Assembly: GCF_013374115.1 (NCBI RefSeq)
Contig: NZ_AP022673.1
Span: 310,001-374,000, forward strand
DNA length: 64,000 nucleotides
DNA from: Sphingomonas sp. HMP9
Lineage (GTDB): Bacteria > Pseudomonadota > Alphaproteobacteria > Sphingomonadales > Sphingomonadaceae
Reading direction: 5' to 3'
The notes under the pieces are model-generated. The model did not search any database. It was not told the origin of the DNA and was given only the letters and a program-made list of their open reading frames with translations. Positions 57,285 through 64,000 of the stretch are shown one piece after another (position 1 is the stretch's first letter; every line of letters begins with the position of its first letter). Both the position numbers and the translations under genes were made by a program.

Positions 57285-57604
57285 AGAATATCGACGAAAT
57301 CCTCGCCATGGCGCAGAACGTCCAGAGCGAGATGGAAAAGGCGCAGGCCAATCTGGACACGATCGAGGTCGAGGGCGCATCCGGCGGCGGCCTGGTCAAG
57401 ATCAAGGCCTCCGCCAAGGGCCGCATCATCAACATCGCGATCGACGACTCGCTGATGCAGATGAGCGAAAAGCAGATGCTCGAGGACCTGCTGACGGCCG
57501 CATTCAACGACGCACGCGCCAAGGCGGATGCGGTCTCGGGCAGCGAAATGTCGAAGATGACCAGCGGGTTGCAGCTTCCCCCGGGCTTCAAGCTGCCGTT
57601 CTGA
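57281..57604 (+). CDS. Nucleoid-associated protein, YbaB/EbfC family
   Basis: A 107-residue protein with MKNIDEILAMAQNVQSEMEK, GLVKIKASAKGRIINIAIDD and the ending MTSGLQLPPGFKLPF of the family. YbaB dimers bind DNA. It overlaps dnaX (ATGA) with AAAGGAG as SD, the conserved dnaX-ybaB arrangement (usually followed by recR, which is absent here). Confidence 0.95.
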   Translation: MKNIDEILAMAQNVQSEMEKAQANLDTIEVEGASGGGLVKIKASAKGRIINIAIDDSLMQMSEKQMLEDLLTAAFNDARAKADAVSGSEMSKMTSGLQLPPGFKLPF

Positions 57605-57616
57605 CCGTGGGTTGGG

Positions 57617-57665
57617 TTTCCCTGCGAAGGCGGGACCCAGTCTGGAATCCCCTCTTCGCGGGAGG
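57617..57665. repeat. Palindromic repeat, family A (degenerate)
   Basis: TTTCCCTGCGAAGGCGGGA faces TCCCCTCTTCGCGGGAGGA around CCCAG-T-CTGG. Begins 13 bases past the ybaB stop. Confidence 0.7.
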
Positions 57666-57699
57666 ACACGGGGGCCGAGTAAAGGCCTGCATCCCTACT

Positions 57700-57725
57700 G
57701 CCACCCCGGCCTACGCTGGGGTGGC
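57700..57725. repeat. Hairpin GCCACCCCGGC/GCTGGGGTGGC
   Basis: An 11-bp stem with CTAC loop between convergent ybaB and mtgA, reminiscent of a single family A arm. Confidence 0.65.
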
Positions 57726-57748
57726 ACCCTTATGACGGGCCGTACGGG

Positions 57749-58429
57749 TCAGGAACGCAAACAGCTATCCAAGCCATCGTTCCGCACCACCGAAACGCGC
57801 CGCGACAGCGTATTCCCATGCTTGCGAACGAACCCATGCGGATCGATCGCAGCCCGCTTCTTCGGCAGCGGCAGCACCGCCGCGATCCGCCCCGCCTCGG
57901 TCGGCGAAAGCTTCGAAGCATCATGGTTGAAATACCGGATCGCCCCGGCATTCGCGCCGTAGGTCCCGATCCCGGTCTCGGCGATGTTGAGATACACCTC
58001 CATGATCCGCCGCTTCGGCCACAGCACTTCGATCAGCACGGTGAAATACGCCTCGAACGCTTTGCGCACATAGCCGCCGCCCTGGAACAGGAACGCGTTC
58101 TTCGCGGTCTGCTGGCTGATCGTCGATCCACCGCGGATCCGCCCGCCCTGCGCATTACGCGCCGCCGCCCCCGCCATCGCCTTGAAATCAAAGCCATGAT
58201 GCGAACAGAACCGCGAATCCTCACCCGCTATCGCCGCACGCGCCATGTCTGGATCCATTTCCGACAGCGGCATCCAGTCCTTGGTCACGCCGTGTCCGTT
58301 GACGACGTCGCCCATCATCGTCCAGGTGAACGGCACCGGCACGAAGCGGTACAGTCCGACCCACGCGACCGTGACCAGCACGAACATGAAGACGATCTTG
58401 GCGAGGATGCGGAGGAAGCCCATCGGCAT
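57749..58429 (-). CDS. mtgA: Monofunctional peptidoglycan glycosyltransferase
   Basis: A 226-residue GT51 enzyme with one N-terminal membrane anchor (residues about 8-28). Catalytic motifs: AAIAGEDSRFCSHHGFD (first Glu), RGGSTISQQTAKNAFL, and RRIMEVYLNIAETGIG (second Glu). It polymerises lipid II into glycan strands without a transpeptidase domain. Its start lies three bases after the end of the flavin amine oxidase gene. Confidence 0.95.
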   Translation of the reverse strand: MPMGFLRILAKIVFMFVLVTVAWVGLYRFVPVPFTWTMMGDVVNGHGVTKDWMPLSEMDPDMARAAIAGEDSRFCSHHGFDFKAMAGAAARNAQGGRIRGGSTISQQTAKNAFLFQGGGYVRKAFEAYFTVLIEVLWPKRRIMEVYLNIAETGIGTYGANAGAIRYFNHDASKLSPTEAGRIAAVLPLPKKRAAIDPHGFVRKHGNTLSRRVSVVRNDGLDSCLRS

Positions 58430-58432
58430 TCC

Positions 58433-59704
58433 TTATGCGATCGCCACGGCCTCGCCAATGACCGCGCGCGCAGCCGTAACGCCGGTCTCGTATGCTCCAT
58501 GTGCGGTCGAGAAATCGAACGCGTGGCACGCCTCGCCGGCGAAGTGGATGCGGCCATCGACCGATGCGGCAAGGACAGCGCGCTGCCCGGCCCGGCCGAT
58601 CCGCGCATGGCTGTAGCTGCCGCCGATATAGGGTTCGTGTCGCCAGCGGGTTGCAGCGAGCGGCGTGAAGTGCGCGCGCCAGTCGCTGCCGAGCAATCCG
58701 ACGAGTTCGTCGATCGCGAACTGCGCGGCGTCGCGGTCCTCCAGCATCTCCGCGCAATCGCCGCCGAAGAAGCTCTCGACGATCGGCCAGCCGAACGGCG
58801 ACAGGCGGTGGCTCGCGGTGCACGCGCTGTACGGATTGCCGATCAGGTGCGCGTTGGCGGGCCATTCGGGGCGGTCAACATGGAGGAAGACCTTGTCCGC
58901 GAACCCAAGTGGGAGATCGGCGGCCGCGGCATGCTTGTCGGAGAGTGGCGGGTCGAAGTCAATCTGCGCCTTCGCGAGCACGGTCGTGGGGACGCAGACG
59001 ATGACATGATCTGCTTCGATCGTGCCGGCGGGGGTGTCGAGTTTGATGCGCCGGCCGCTATGGTCGATCCGCGTCACTGGTGTCGACAGTTGGACCGGCA
59101 GGCCGGCGGCATGGCTGGCAACGAGCGTGCCGTAGCCTTCCTTGACCGTCCAGTTGTCGTCGGTGGCGGCGTTTTCGTACGCGGCCCAGTCGTGGAGCGA
59201 CACCTGCGCAAGGTTCGCACCATTGGCGTAACCGGAGATCGCGTCGATCTTCGGGCGCCACGGATCGCTCGGGTCGATGAAGTCAGAGAGAGGGCGGTCT
59301 TGGCCGCCGAGAGCGGCGAGAGCTCGCTCAGTCCAGTCTTGGTAGGCGGTGGCGGATGCTGCTTGGTCTTCGGGCGGGAAACCGAGGTCGCGCCACTGGC
59401 TACGCCAGTTCGTGTCCGAACGGTCGACCGTAAAGCCGGTTTTCTCCGCAATCGATGTCCACGGATTGCGCCCGGCGGAGTGCAGCCAACCGCAACCGGC
59501 GTCGACATGGTGCCCTGCGAAGGCGGGGCCCCAGTCTGGGCTCCCGCCTTCGCGGGAGAACAAGGAGAAGAGAGGAAGGCTTTTAGCTCTGCCGCCGAGG
59601 CGTTCGCTGGCCTCGACCAACAAGACGTCATGTCCCGCATCGTGCAGCGTTCTTGCCGCAGCAATGCCAGCCGCACCGCCGCCGATGACGACGGTGCGCG
59701 CCAC
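58433..59704 (-). CDS. FAD-dependent amine oxidase containing an in-frame palindromic repeat
   Basis: A 423-residue flavoprotein. It begins VVIGGGAAGIAAARTLHDAG (FAD-binding), VEASERLGGRAKS, and ends GRIHFAGEACHAFDFSTAHG, ETGVTAARAV, the layout of monoamine/polyamine oxidases. Residues about 46-65 (SLFSREGGSPDWGPAFAGHH) are not family-like: they are the translation of a family A repeat at 59511-59560. It falls between the GGR motif and VDAGCGWLHS, where homologues have a short strand-turn. The frame remains open. GTG start one base after the rpoH stop. Substrate unknown. Confidence 0.88.
   Translation of the reverse strand: MARTVVIGGGAAGIAAARTLHDAGHDVLLVEASERLGGRAKSLPLFSLFSREGGSPDWGPAFAGHHVDAGCGWLHSAGRNPWTSIAEKTGFTVDRSDTNWRSQWRDLGFPPEDQAASATAYQDWTERALAALGGQDRPLSDFIDPSDPWRPKIDAISGYANGANLAQVSLHDWAAYENAATDDNWTVKEGYGTLVASHAAGLPVQLSTPVTRIDHSGRRIKLDTPAGTIEADHVIVCVPTTVLAKAQIDFDPPLSDKHAAAADLPLGFADKVFLHVDRPEWPANAHLIGNPYSACTASHRLSPFGWPIVESFFGGDCAEMLEDRDAAQFAIDELVGLLGSDWRAHFTPLAATRWRHEPYIGGSYSHARIGRAGQRAVLAASVDGRIHFAGEACHAFDFSTAHGAYETGVTAARAVIGEAVAIA
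59511..59560. repeat. Family A palindromic repeat inside the amine oxidase gene
   Basis: CCCTGCGAAGGCGGGGCCCCAG and CTGGGCTCCCGCCTTCGCGG, around one central base, match the intergenic element at 37711. It is read through in frame. Confidence 0.88.
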
Positions 59705-59705
59705 C

Positions 59706-60608
59706 TTACGCCGCCAGCAGGCGCTTCTCGCCGGCGATGCGCATCATTGCCTTCTGGAGCTTCTCGAACGCGCGCACTTCGATCTGCCGGACCCGCTCGC
59801 GCGATACGCCGTAGACCTGCGACAGTTCCTCCAGCGTCTTGGGATCGTCGGTCAGCCGCCGCTCGGTGAGGATATGCTGCTCACGCTCATTGAGATCGTC
59901 CATCGCCGACACCAGCATCGAGTGGCGAACGTCCGCCTCCTGCGCATCGGCAACGATCTTGTCCTGCAACGGCGCGTCGTCCTGCAGCCAATCCTGCCAT
60001 TGGCCCTCGCCATCCTCGCGCATCGGCACGTTGAGCGACGTGTCACCGCCCATCGCCATGCGGCGGTTCATGCTGACGACGTCAGTCTCCGCGACGCCCA
60101 GATCGGTCGCGATCTTGGTGACGTGCTCGGGGCGCAGATCGCCGTCCTCGAACGCGTCAAGGCGGCTCTTCATCCGACGCAGGTTGAAGAACAGCTTCTT
60201 CTGCGCGGCGGTGGTGCCCATTTTCACGAGGCTCCACGAGCGCAGGATATATTCCTGGATCGACGCTCGGATCCACCACATCGCGTAGGTGGCGAGACGG
60301 AAACCGCGCTCGGGCTCAAACTTCTTCACGCCCTGCATAAGGCCGATATTACCTTCGGAGATCAGCTCCGACGTCGGCAGGCCATAGCCGCGATAGCCCA
60401 TCGCAATCTTCGCCACGAGACGAAGATGCGAGGTCACCAGCTGCGCCGCAGCCTCGGTATCGCCATGCTCCTGAAAGCGCTTGGCGAGCATATATTCCTG
60501 CTCGGGTTTGAGCAGCGGGAATTTCTTGATCTCGGCGAGATAGCGATTGAGGCCAGCCTCGCTGCCGAGCGCAGGAATCGTCGCTGGAACGTTGGAGCGG
60601 GCTGCCAT
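59706..60608 (-). CDS. rpoH: RNA polymerase sigma factor RpoH (sigma-32)
   Basis: A 300-residue sigma factor. Region 2 has ELISEGNIGLMQGVKKF and YAMWWIRASIQEYIL; the RpoH box is AAQKKLFFNLRRMKSRL, which distinguishes it from RpoD and RpoS. Region 4 is LEELSQVYGVSRERVRQIEV. It directs heat-shock transcription. Start MAARSNVPATIP at 60608 follows AAAGGGA. The amine oxidase gene begins one base after its stop. Confidence 0.96.
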   Translation of the reverse strand: MAARSNVPATIPALGSEAGLNRYLAEIKKFPLLKPEQEYMLAKRFQEHGDTEAAAQLVTSHLRLVAKIAMGYRGYGLPTSELISEGNIGLMQGVKKFEPERGFRLATYAMWWIRASIQEYILRSWSLVKMGTTAAQKKLFFNLRRMKSRLDAFEDGDLRPEHVTKIATDLGVAETDVVSMNRRMAMGGDTSLNVPMREDGEGQWQDWLQDDAPLQDKIVADAQEADVRHSMLVSAMDDLNEREQHILTERRLTDDPKTLEELSQVYGVSRERVRQIEVRAFEKLQKAMMRIAGEKRLLAA

Positions 60609-60686
60609 TGTCGTAATCCCTTTCTGCTGACCTCGATTGCCGCACCGCGGCCCCCGATTGCCGCGTTGCGGCATAGTGTCGATTAT

Positions 60687-61634
60687 CTATACGTGAAGCT
60701 GGGTGAACAGTTCCTGCATGTCGGCAGGCATTTCGCTTTCGAACGCCAAAGCGATACTTTTCACCGGATGGATGAACCCGAGATGCGCCGCGTGCAAGGC
60801 TTGCCGGCGGAAACCGAGCGTTTCGAGCAACGACTTCTGAGCTTGCTTTGTTCTACCATAGACCGGGTCTCCCAACAAGGCATGGCCGATCGAGGCCATA
60901 TGCACGCGGACCTGATGCGTCCGCCCCGTCTCGAGCCTACACTCGATCAAAGCCGCATCGCGGAGCGTTTCGATCGTCGAGAAATGCGTCACCGCGCGCT
61001 TGCCGCCCTCGACGATCGCGATCTTCTTCCGGTTCTGCGGGCTGCGCGCGAGCGGTGCGTTGACCGTTCCGCTCGGTGGACGAGGGATACCGCCGACGAT
61101 CGCCCTGTAGCGACGATCTATGCTGTGGTCGTGGAACTGCTTGGCGAGGCCCTCGTGCGCGCGGTCTGTCTTGGCGGCGATCATCAGCCCAGACGTATCC
61201 TTGTCGATGCGGTGAACGATGCCAGGCCGCGCGACGCCGCCGATACCCGATAAATTGCCGGCGCAGTGGTGAAGCAGCGCATTGACCAACGTGCCGTCGA
61301 AATTGCCTGCGGCGGGGTGGACGACGAGGCCAGCGGGCTTGTCGATCACGATCAGGTCGTCGTCTTCATACGCGACGACGAGCGGGATATCCTGCGCCTC
61401 GTTGTGCAGCGGCGTCGGCGGCGGGATCGCGACCGCGAACACTTGTCCGGTGGCGGCCTTCTTCGCCGAATCACGCCATTCACGGCCGTTGAGCGTCACC
61501 TGCCCCGCGGCGATCAGCGCCTTCAGTCGTTCGCGCGACATGTCGGGAAGAACTTCGGCGAGCGCGCGGTCGAGCCTCCAGCCATCGGTGGCCGGCGTAA
61601 TCGATGCTTCGACGATGGAAACCCCCCGGTCCAT
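60687..61634 (-). CDS. Ribosomal large-subunit pseudouridine synthase, RluD-like
   Basis: A 315-residue protein with an N-terminal S4-like domain (RLDRALAEVLPDMSRERLKAL) and a catalytic domain with the RluA-family aspartate in GIVHRIDKDTSGLMIAAK, plus LETGRTHQVRVHMASIGHAL. It isomerises uridines in 23S rRNA helix 69 if it is RluD; other RluA-family targets are possible. Divergent from the JAMM peptidase gene (17 bp between starts). Confidence 0.93.
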   Translation of the reverse strand: MDRGVSIVEASITPATDGWRLDRALAEVLPDMSRERLKALIAAGQVTLNGREWRDSAKKAATGQVFAVAIPPPTPLHNEAQDIPLVVAYEDDDLIVIDKPAGLVVHPAAGNFDGTLVNALLHHCAGNLSGIGGVARPGIVHRIDKDTSGLMIAAKTDRAHEGLAKQFHDHSIDRRYRAIVGGIPRPPSGTVNAPLARSPQNRKKIAIVEGGKRAVTHFSTIETLRDAALIECRLETGRTHQVRVHMASIGHALLGDPVYGRTKQAQKSLLETLGFRRQALHAAHLGFIHPVKSIALAFESEMPADMQELFTQLHV

Positions 61635-61651
61635 GTCGTAGCGATGTGGCG

Positions 61652-62089
61652 ATGAGCGTGACTATTTCAAGCGAAGTGCTGACACAACTTGTCGCAGCGG
61701 CAGACGCATCGCTATATTCGGAGATCTGCGGACTGTTGTTCGGGGCACAGGGACGGATCGAGGCAGCGGCGGCATGCGCGAACGTCGCGGCGGATCCGGC
61801 GCGGACGTTCGAGATCGATCCGAAGGCGCTGTTTGCGGCGCACCGGCGGGCAAGGGGTGGGGGGCTCGCGGTGATCGGGCACTATCATTCGCATCCGTCG
61901 GGCTTGCCGATTCCGTCTCCAAGGGATGCAGCGCAGGCGATGGGGGATGGGGCGGTCTGGGTGATCCTTGGAAGAAGCACGGCGCGGGCTTGGCGGTCGG
62001 TCGAGGCCGGTGCATTCGTCGAAGAAGCGATCGAGCGTACCCAAGGCCCGAGCGACAACGTGCAGCGCCTAGTCGGCGATGTTTCCTGA
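61652..62089 (+). CDS. JAMM/Mov34 metallopeptidase (M67)
   Basis: A 145-residue single-domain JAB/MPN protein. The metal motif is complete: HYHSHPSGLPIPSPRDAAQA (HxH-x7-S-x2-D), with the upstream Glu in SEICGLLFG. Bacterial members cleave ubiquitin-like sulfur carriers such as ThiS or QbsC, or lysozyme-type peptides. The window also encodes a fused ThiS, which would need such processing; this is only a suggestion. ATG at 61652 gives MSVTISSEVLTQL. Confidence 0.88.
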   Translation: MSVTISSEVLTQLVAAADASLYSEICGLLFGAQGRIEAAAACANVAADPARTFEIDPKALFAAHRRARGGGLAVIGHYHSHPSGLPIPSPRDAAQAMGDGAVWVILGRSTARAWRSVEAGAFVEEAIERTQGPSDNVQRLVGDVS

Positions 62090-62208
62090 TCGGGCTCCGG
62101 CCTTTCGGGAGCATGGTGTAGTCGGAGCGCGCGCCGCTCCGCGATCCAACCACCCTTGCGCACCGTCCGCACCCCCGCCACAAGACGCTCCAGAATTAGG
62201 GGATTTTC

Positions 62209-62853
62209 ATGACGGTCAGCCCGGTCGATTTCGCGAGCCTGCTGTGTTCGCGCCTGTGCCACGACCTGTTGTCGCCGGTCGGCGCGCTCAACAACGGGCT
62301 CGAACTGCTCGCCGACGAAACCGATCCGGCCATGCGCGAGCGTGTCATGCAGCTGCTCGCGGACAGCGCGCGCTCTTCCGCCAGCAAGCTGAAATTCTTC
62401 CGCCTCGCGTTCGGCGCCGCGGGCGGGTTCGGCGAGTTGGTCGATACGCACGAGGCCAGAACCGCGATCGAGGGGCTGGTCGCGGAGAACAAGCGGATCA
62501 CCTTCGTGTGGGCAGTCGAGACCCCGGCGATGCCGAAGTCGGCGGTGAAAGTGTTGCTCAACCTCGTCCTGGTCGCAACCGAATCGCTGGTGCGCGGCGG
62601 CACGATGGAAGTTGGTGGCGAGGAGAATGACGGACAGCTCGAGATCGTCGTGAAGATCGAGGGCACCCGGATCGTGCTCGACCCCGAGATCCGCCGCACG
62701 TTGGTCGAAGGCGAGGGCGCACAGTCCGTCACGCCGCGCGCTGCGGCTGCGTACCTGATCCATACGGTCGTGGACGAAGCGGGCGGCACGGTGATCGTGT
62801 CCGAGCCGGCCGAGGGCATCATGATCTTCGGCGCGGTCTTCAACACGCGGTAG
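62209..62853 (+). CDS. chpT: Histidine phosphotransferase ChpT
   Basis: A 214-residue protein with the ChpT phosphoacceptor helix FASLLCSRLCHDLLSPVGAL, followed by NNGLELLADE, and a degenerate ATPase-like domain (VKVLLNLVLVATESLV). In alphaproteobacteria ChpT relays phosphate from CckA to CtrA and CpdR, controlling the cell cycle and motility. Next to it, on the same strand, lies a CheA-like kinase. Confidence 0.93.
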   Translation: MTVSPVDFASLLCSRLCHDLLSPVGALNNGLELLADETDPAMRERVMQLLADSARSSASKLKFFRLAFGAAGGFGELVDTHEARTAIEGLVAENKRITFVWAVETPAMPKSAVKVLLNLVLVATESLVRGGTMEVGGEENDGQLEIVVKIEGTRIVLDPEIRRTLVEGEGAQSVTPRAAAAYLIHTVVDEAGGTVIVSEPAEGIMIFGAVFNTR

Positions 62854-62860
62854 CATCGAA

Positions 62861-62980
62861 ATCCTCCCCCGCCAGCACCGAAGGTGACGGGGGGAGGACA
62901 CGAGACGCTGGTTTTCCCGTGCCTCCCTTTCCATCTGGCAAGCGCCAGCCACCTCCCCCCGCGATGATGCGCCTCGCCAG
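62861..62980. repeat. Repeat, family B
   Basis: CCTCCCCCGCCAGCACCGAAGG, GACGGGGGGAGGACACGAG at the left and GCCAGCCACCTCCCCCCGCG at the right. Word order as at 16544 and 47159. It fills the chpT-cheA gap. Confidence 0.65.
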
Positions 62981-63037
62981 CACTAACCGGCCCTTAACCT
63001 CCACCATGCATGACAGGTCCTCGAACGCGGGGCTCGC

Positions 63038-64000
63038 ATGGACGATCTGTTACAGGAATTCATTGCCGAGACGCGCGAAACGCTGGAGGCGATCTCCGGC
63101 GAGATCGTCGCGTGGGAACTTGCCCCAGCCGACGGCGCCCGCCTCGACGCGATCTTCCGCTTCGTTCACACCGTCAAGGGAAGCTGCGGTTTTCTCGATC
63201 TGCCTCGGCTCGCGCGGCTGAGCCATGCTGCGGAGGACGTGCTGGCCGCCGTACGCGACGGCAAGCGGACGCCGGATACTGCGCTTGTCACCGCGGTACT
63301 CGGCATCGTCGACCGGATCGCCCAACTCGTCGATGCGATCGAGTCCGACACGACGCTGGACGAGTCGGGTGAGCCTGCATTGATCGCCGCGCTCGCCCCG
63401 GACGCGCAGCCCCTGGCGCCCGCTACCGTCGCGCCGGTGGGGCGCAGCGCCAGTCGCAGCGTCCGGCTCAACGTCGACCTGCTCGATCACATGATGAGCG
63501 GCATGTCCGAGATGGTGCTCGCGCGCAACGAGCTCGCCCGGCAGCTGCGCGACAGCGATGTCGATCCCAAGGTCGAGGCGGCGCTGGAACGGCTGTCGGT
63601 GACCGTCGCCGACATGCGCGACACCGTCACGCGCACGCGGATGCAGAAGGTCGATGCGCTATTCTCCGCGCTGCCGCGGATGGTGCGCGATACCAGCGCG
63701 GAGCTGTGCAAGGCGGTCAACCTCGTGATCGAGGGCGCAGATGTCGAGCTCGACCGCGAGATGATCGAGCTGATGCGCGATCCGCTCGTCCATATCATCC
63801 GCAATTGTATCGATCACGGCATCGAGACGCCGATGACACGCCGCGCGGCAGGCAAGCCGGAGGCAGGCCGGCTGGTCGTGTCCGCGCGCCAGTCGGGCAA
63901 CCAGATCCTGATCGAGGTGAGCGACGACGGACAAGGTGTCGACGTCGCGCGGATCGTCGCCAAGGCCGCCGAAAAGAAATTGCACACGCCGACCGAGCTG
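63038..64000 (+). CDS. CheA-like histidine kinase (cut by window edge)
   Basis: The frame is open to the edge (321 codons). Residues about 1-105 are an HPt domain with the phosphoacceptor His in FRFVHTVKGSCGFL. Then come a dimerisation region (VRLNVDLLDHMMSGMSEMVL, RDTVTRTRMQKVDALFSALPRMVRDTS) and the start of the ATPase domain (DPLVHIIRNCIDHGIE, VSDDGQGVDVARI). There is no P2 domain, so the architecture is P1-P3-P4. ATG at 63038 starts MDDLLQEFIAETRETLEA. The neighbour chpT suggests a signalling island; the rest, including the CheW-like end, lies outside. Confidence 0.9.
   Translation, partial: MDDLLQEFIAETRETLEAISGEIVAWELAPADGARLDAIFRFVHTVKGSCGFLDLPRLARLSHAAEDVLAAVRDGKRTPDTALVTAVLGIVDRIAQLVDAIESDTTLDESGEPALIAALAPDAQPLAPATVAPVGRSASRSVRLNVDLLDHMMSGMSEMVLARNELARQLRDSDVDPKVEAALERLSVTVADMRDTVTRTRMQKVDALFSALPRMVRDTSAELCKAVNLVIEGADVELDREMIELMRDPLVHIIRNCIDHGIETPMTRRAAGKPEAGRLVVSARQSGNQILIEVSDDGQGVDVARIVAKAAEKKLHTPTEL

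Overview
The window is high-GC alphaproteobacterial chromosome and reads as a Sphingomonas-type sphingomonad. The signs are two large TonB-dependent receptors, one in an operon with a beta-propeller phytase, a ChpT phosphotransferase beside a CheA-like kinase, a GlnB-GlnA pair behind a sigma-54-type promoter, a stress gene behind a GGAAC-N16-CGTT (EcfG-type) promoter, DUF4893 and ScfR-type proteins, and many palindromic intergenic repeats. No phage, integrase, transposase, CRISPR array or tRNA gene was seen. The start cuts an M28 peptidase gene and the end cuts a CheA-like gene.

Layout: 1-4.1 kb holds a secreted peptidase (partial), EttA, a CYTH protein and a GAF/HisKA_2 kinase whose last 33 bp are present as three tandem copies. 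4.2-9.0 kb (minus strand) holds an inositol module (inositol cytidylyltransferase, inositol-3-phosphate synthase, CDP-alcohol phosphotransferase) behind NAD synthetase. 9.2-18.3 kb holds mixed housekeeping genes (Spx-like protein, DUF427, zinc peptidase, 3-hydroxybutyrate dehydrogenase, DUF4893 lipoprotein, CDF transporter, ScfR regulator, aldo/keto reductase, small lipoproteins). 18.4-24.4 kb is a methionine-cycle operon: an ArsR-methyltransferase fusion behind a perfect 22-bp palindrome, metF, and metH split into two genes. 24.5-29.3 kb holds an aldehyde dehydrogenase, a quinone reductase and a two-component system. 29.3-36.3 kb holds a TonB receptor and a separate TonB receptor-phytase operon behind a good Pho box.

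36.3-45 kb holds a UbiB-like kinase, glnB-glnA, arsenate reductase, aroQ-accB-accC, a thiS-thiG fusion, csbD and a HAD phosphatase. 45-49.8 kb holds an esterase, a MAPEG protein and polyamine genes (ornithine decarboxylase and a deoxyhypusine-synthase-like enzyme). 49.8-54.4 kb holds a threonine dehydratase, a hydrolase, two tandem cysteine desulfurases and a ferredoxin. 54.4-57.6 kb holds two small basic secreted proteins, SRP RNA, dnaX and ybaB. 57.7-64 kb holds mtgA, a flavin amine oxidase, rpoH, rluD, a JAMM peptidase, chpT and the CheA-like gene.

The most unusual structural feature is two families of palindromic repeats. They normally lie between genes, but one copy sits in frame inside metH and another in frame inside the flavin amine oxidase gene, so both are translated, much like Rickettsia palindromic elements.
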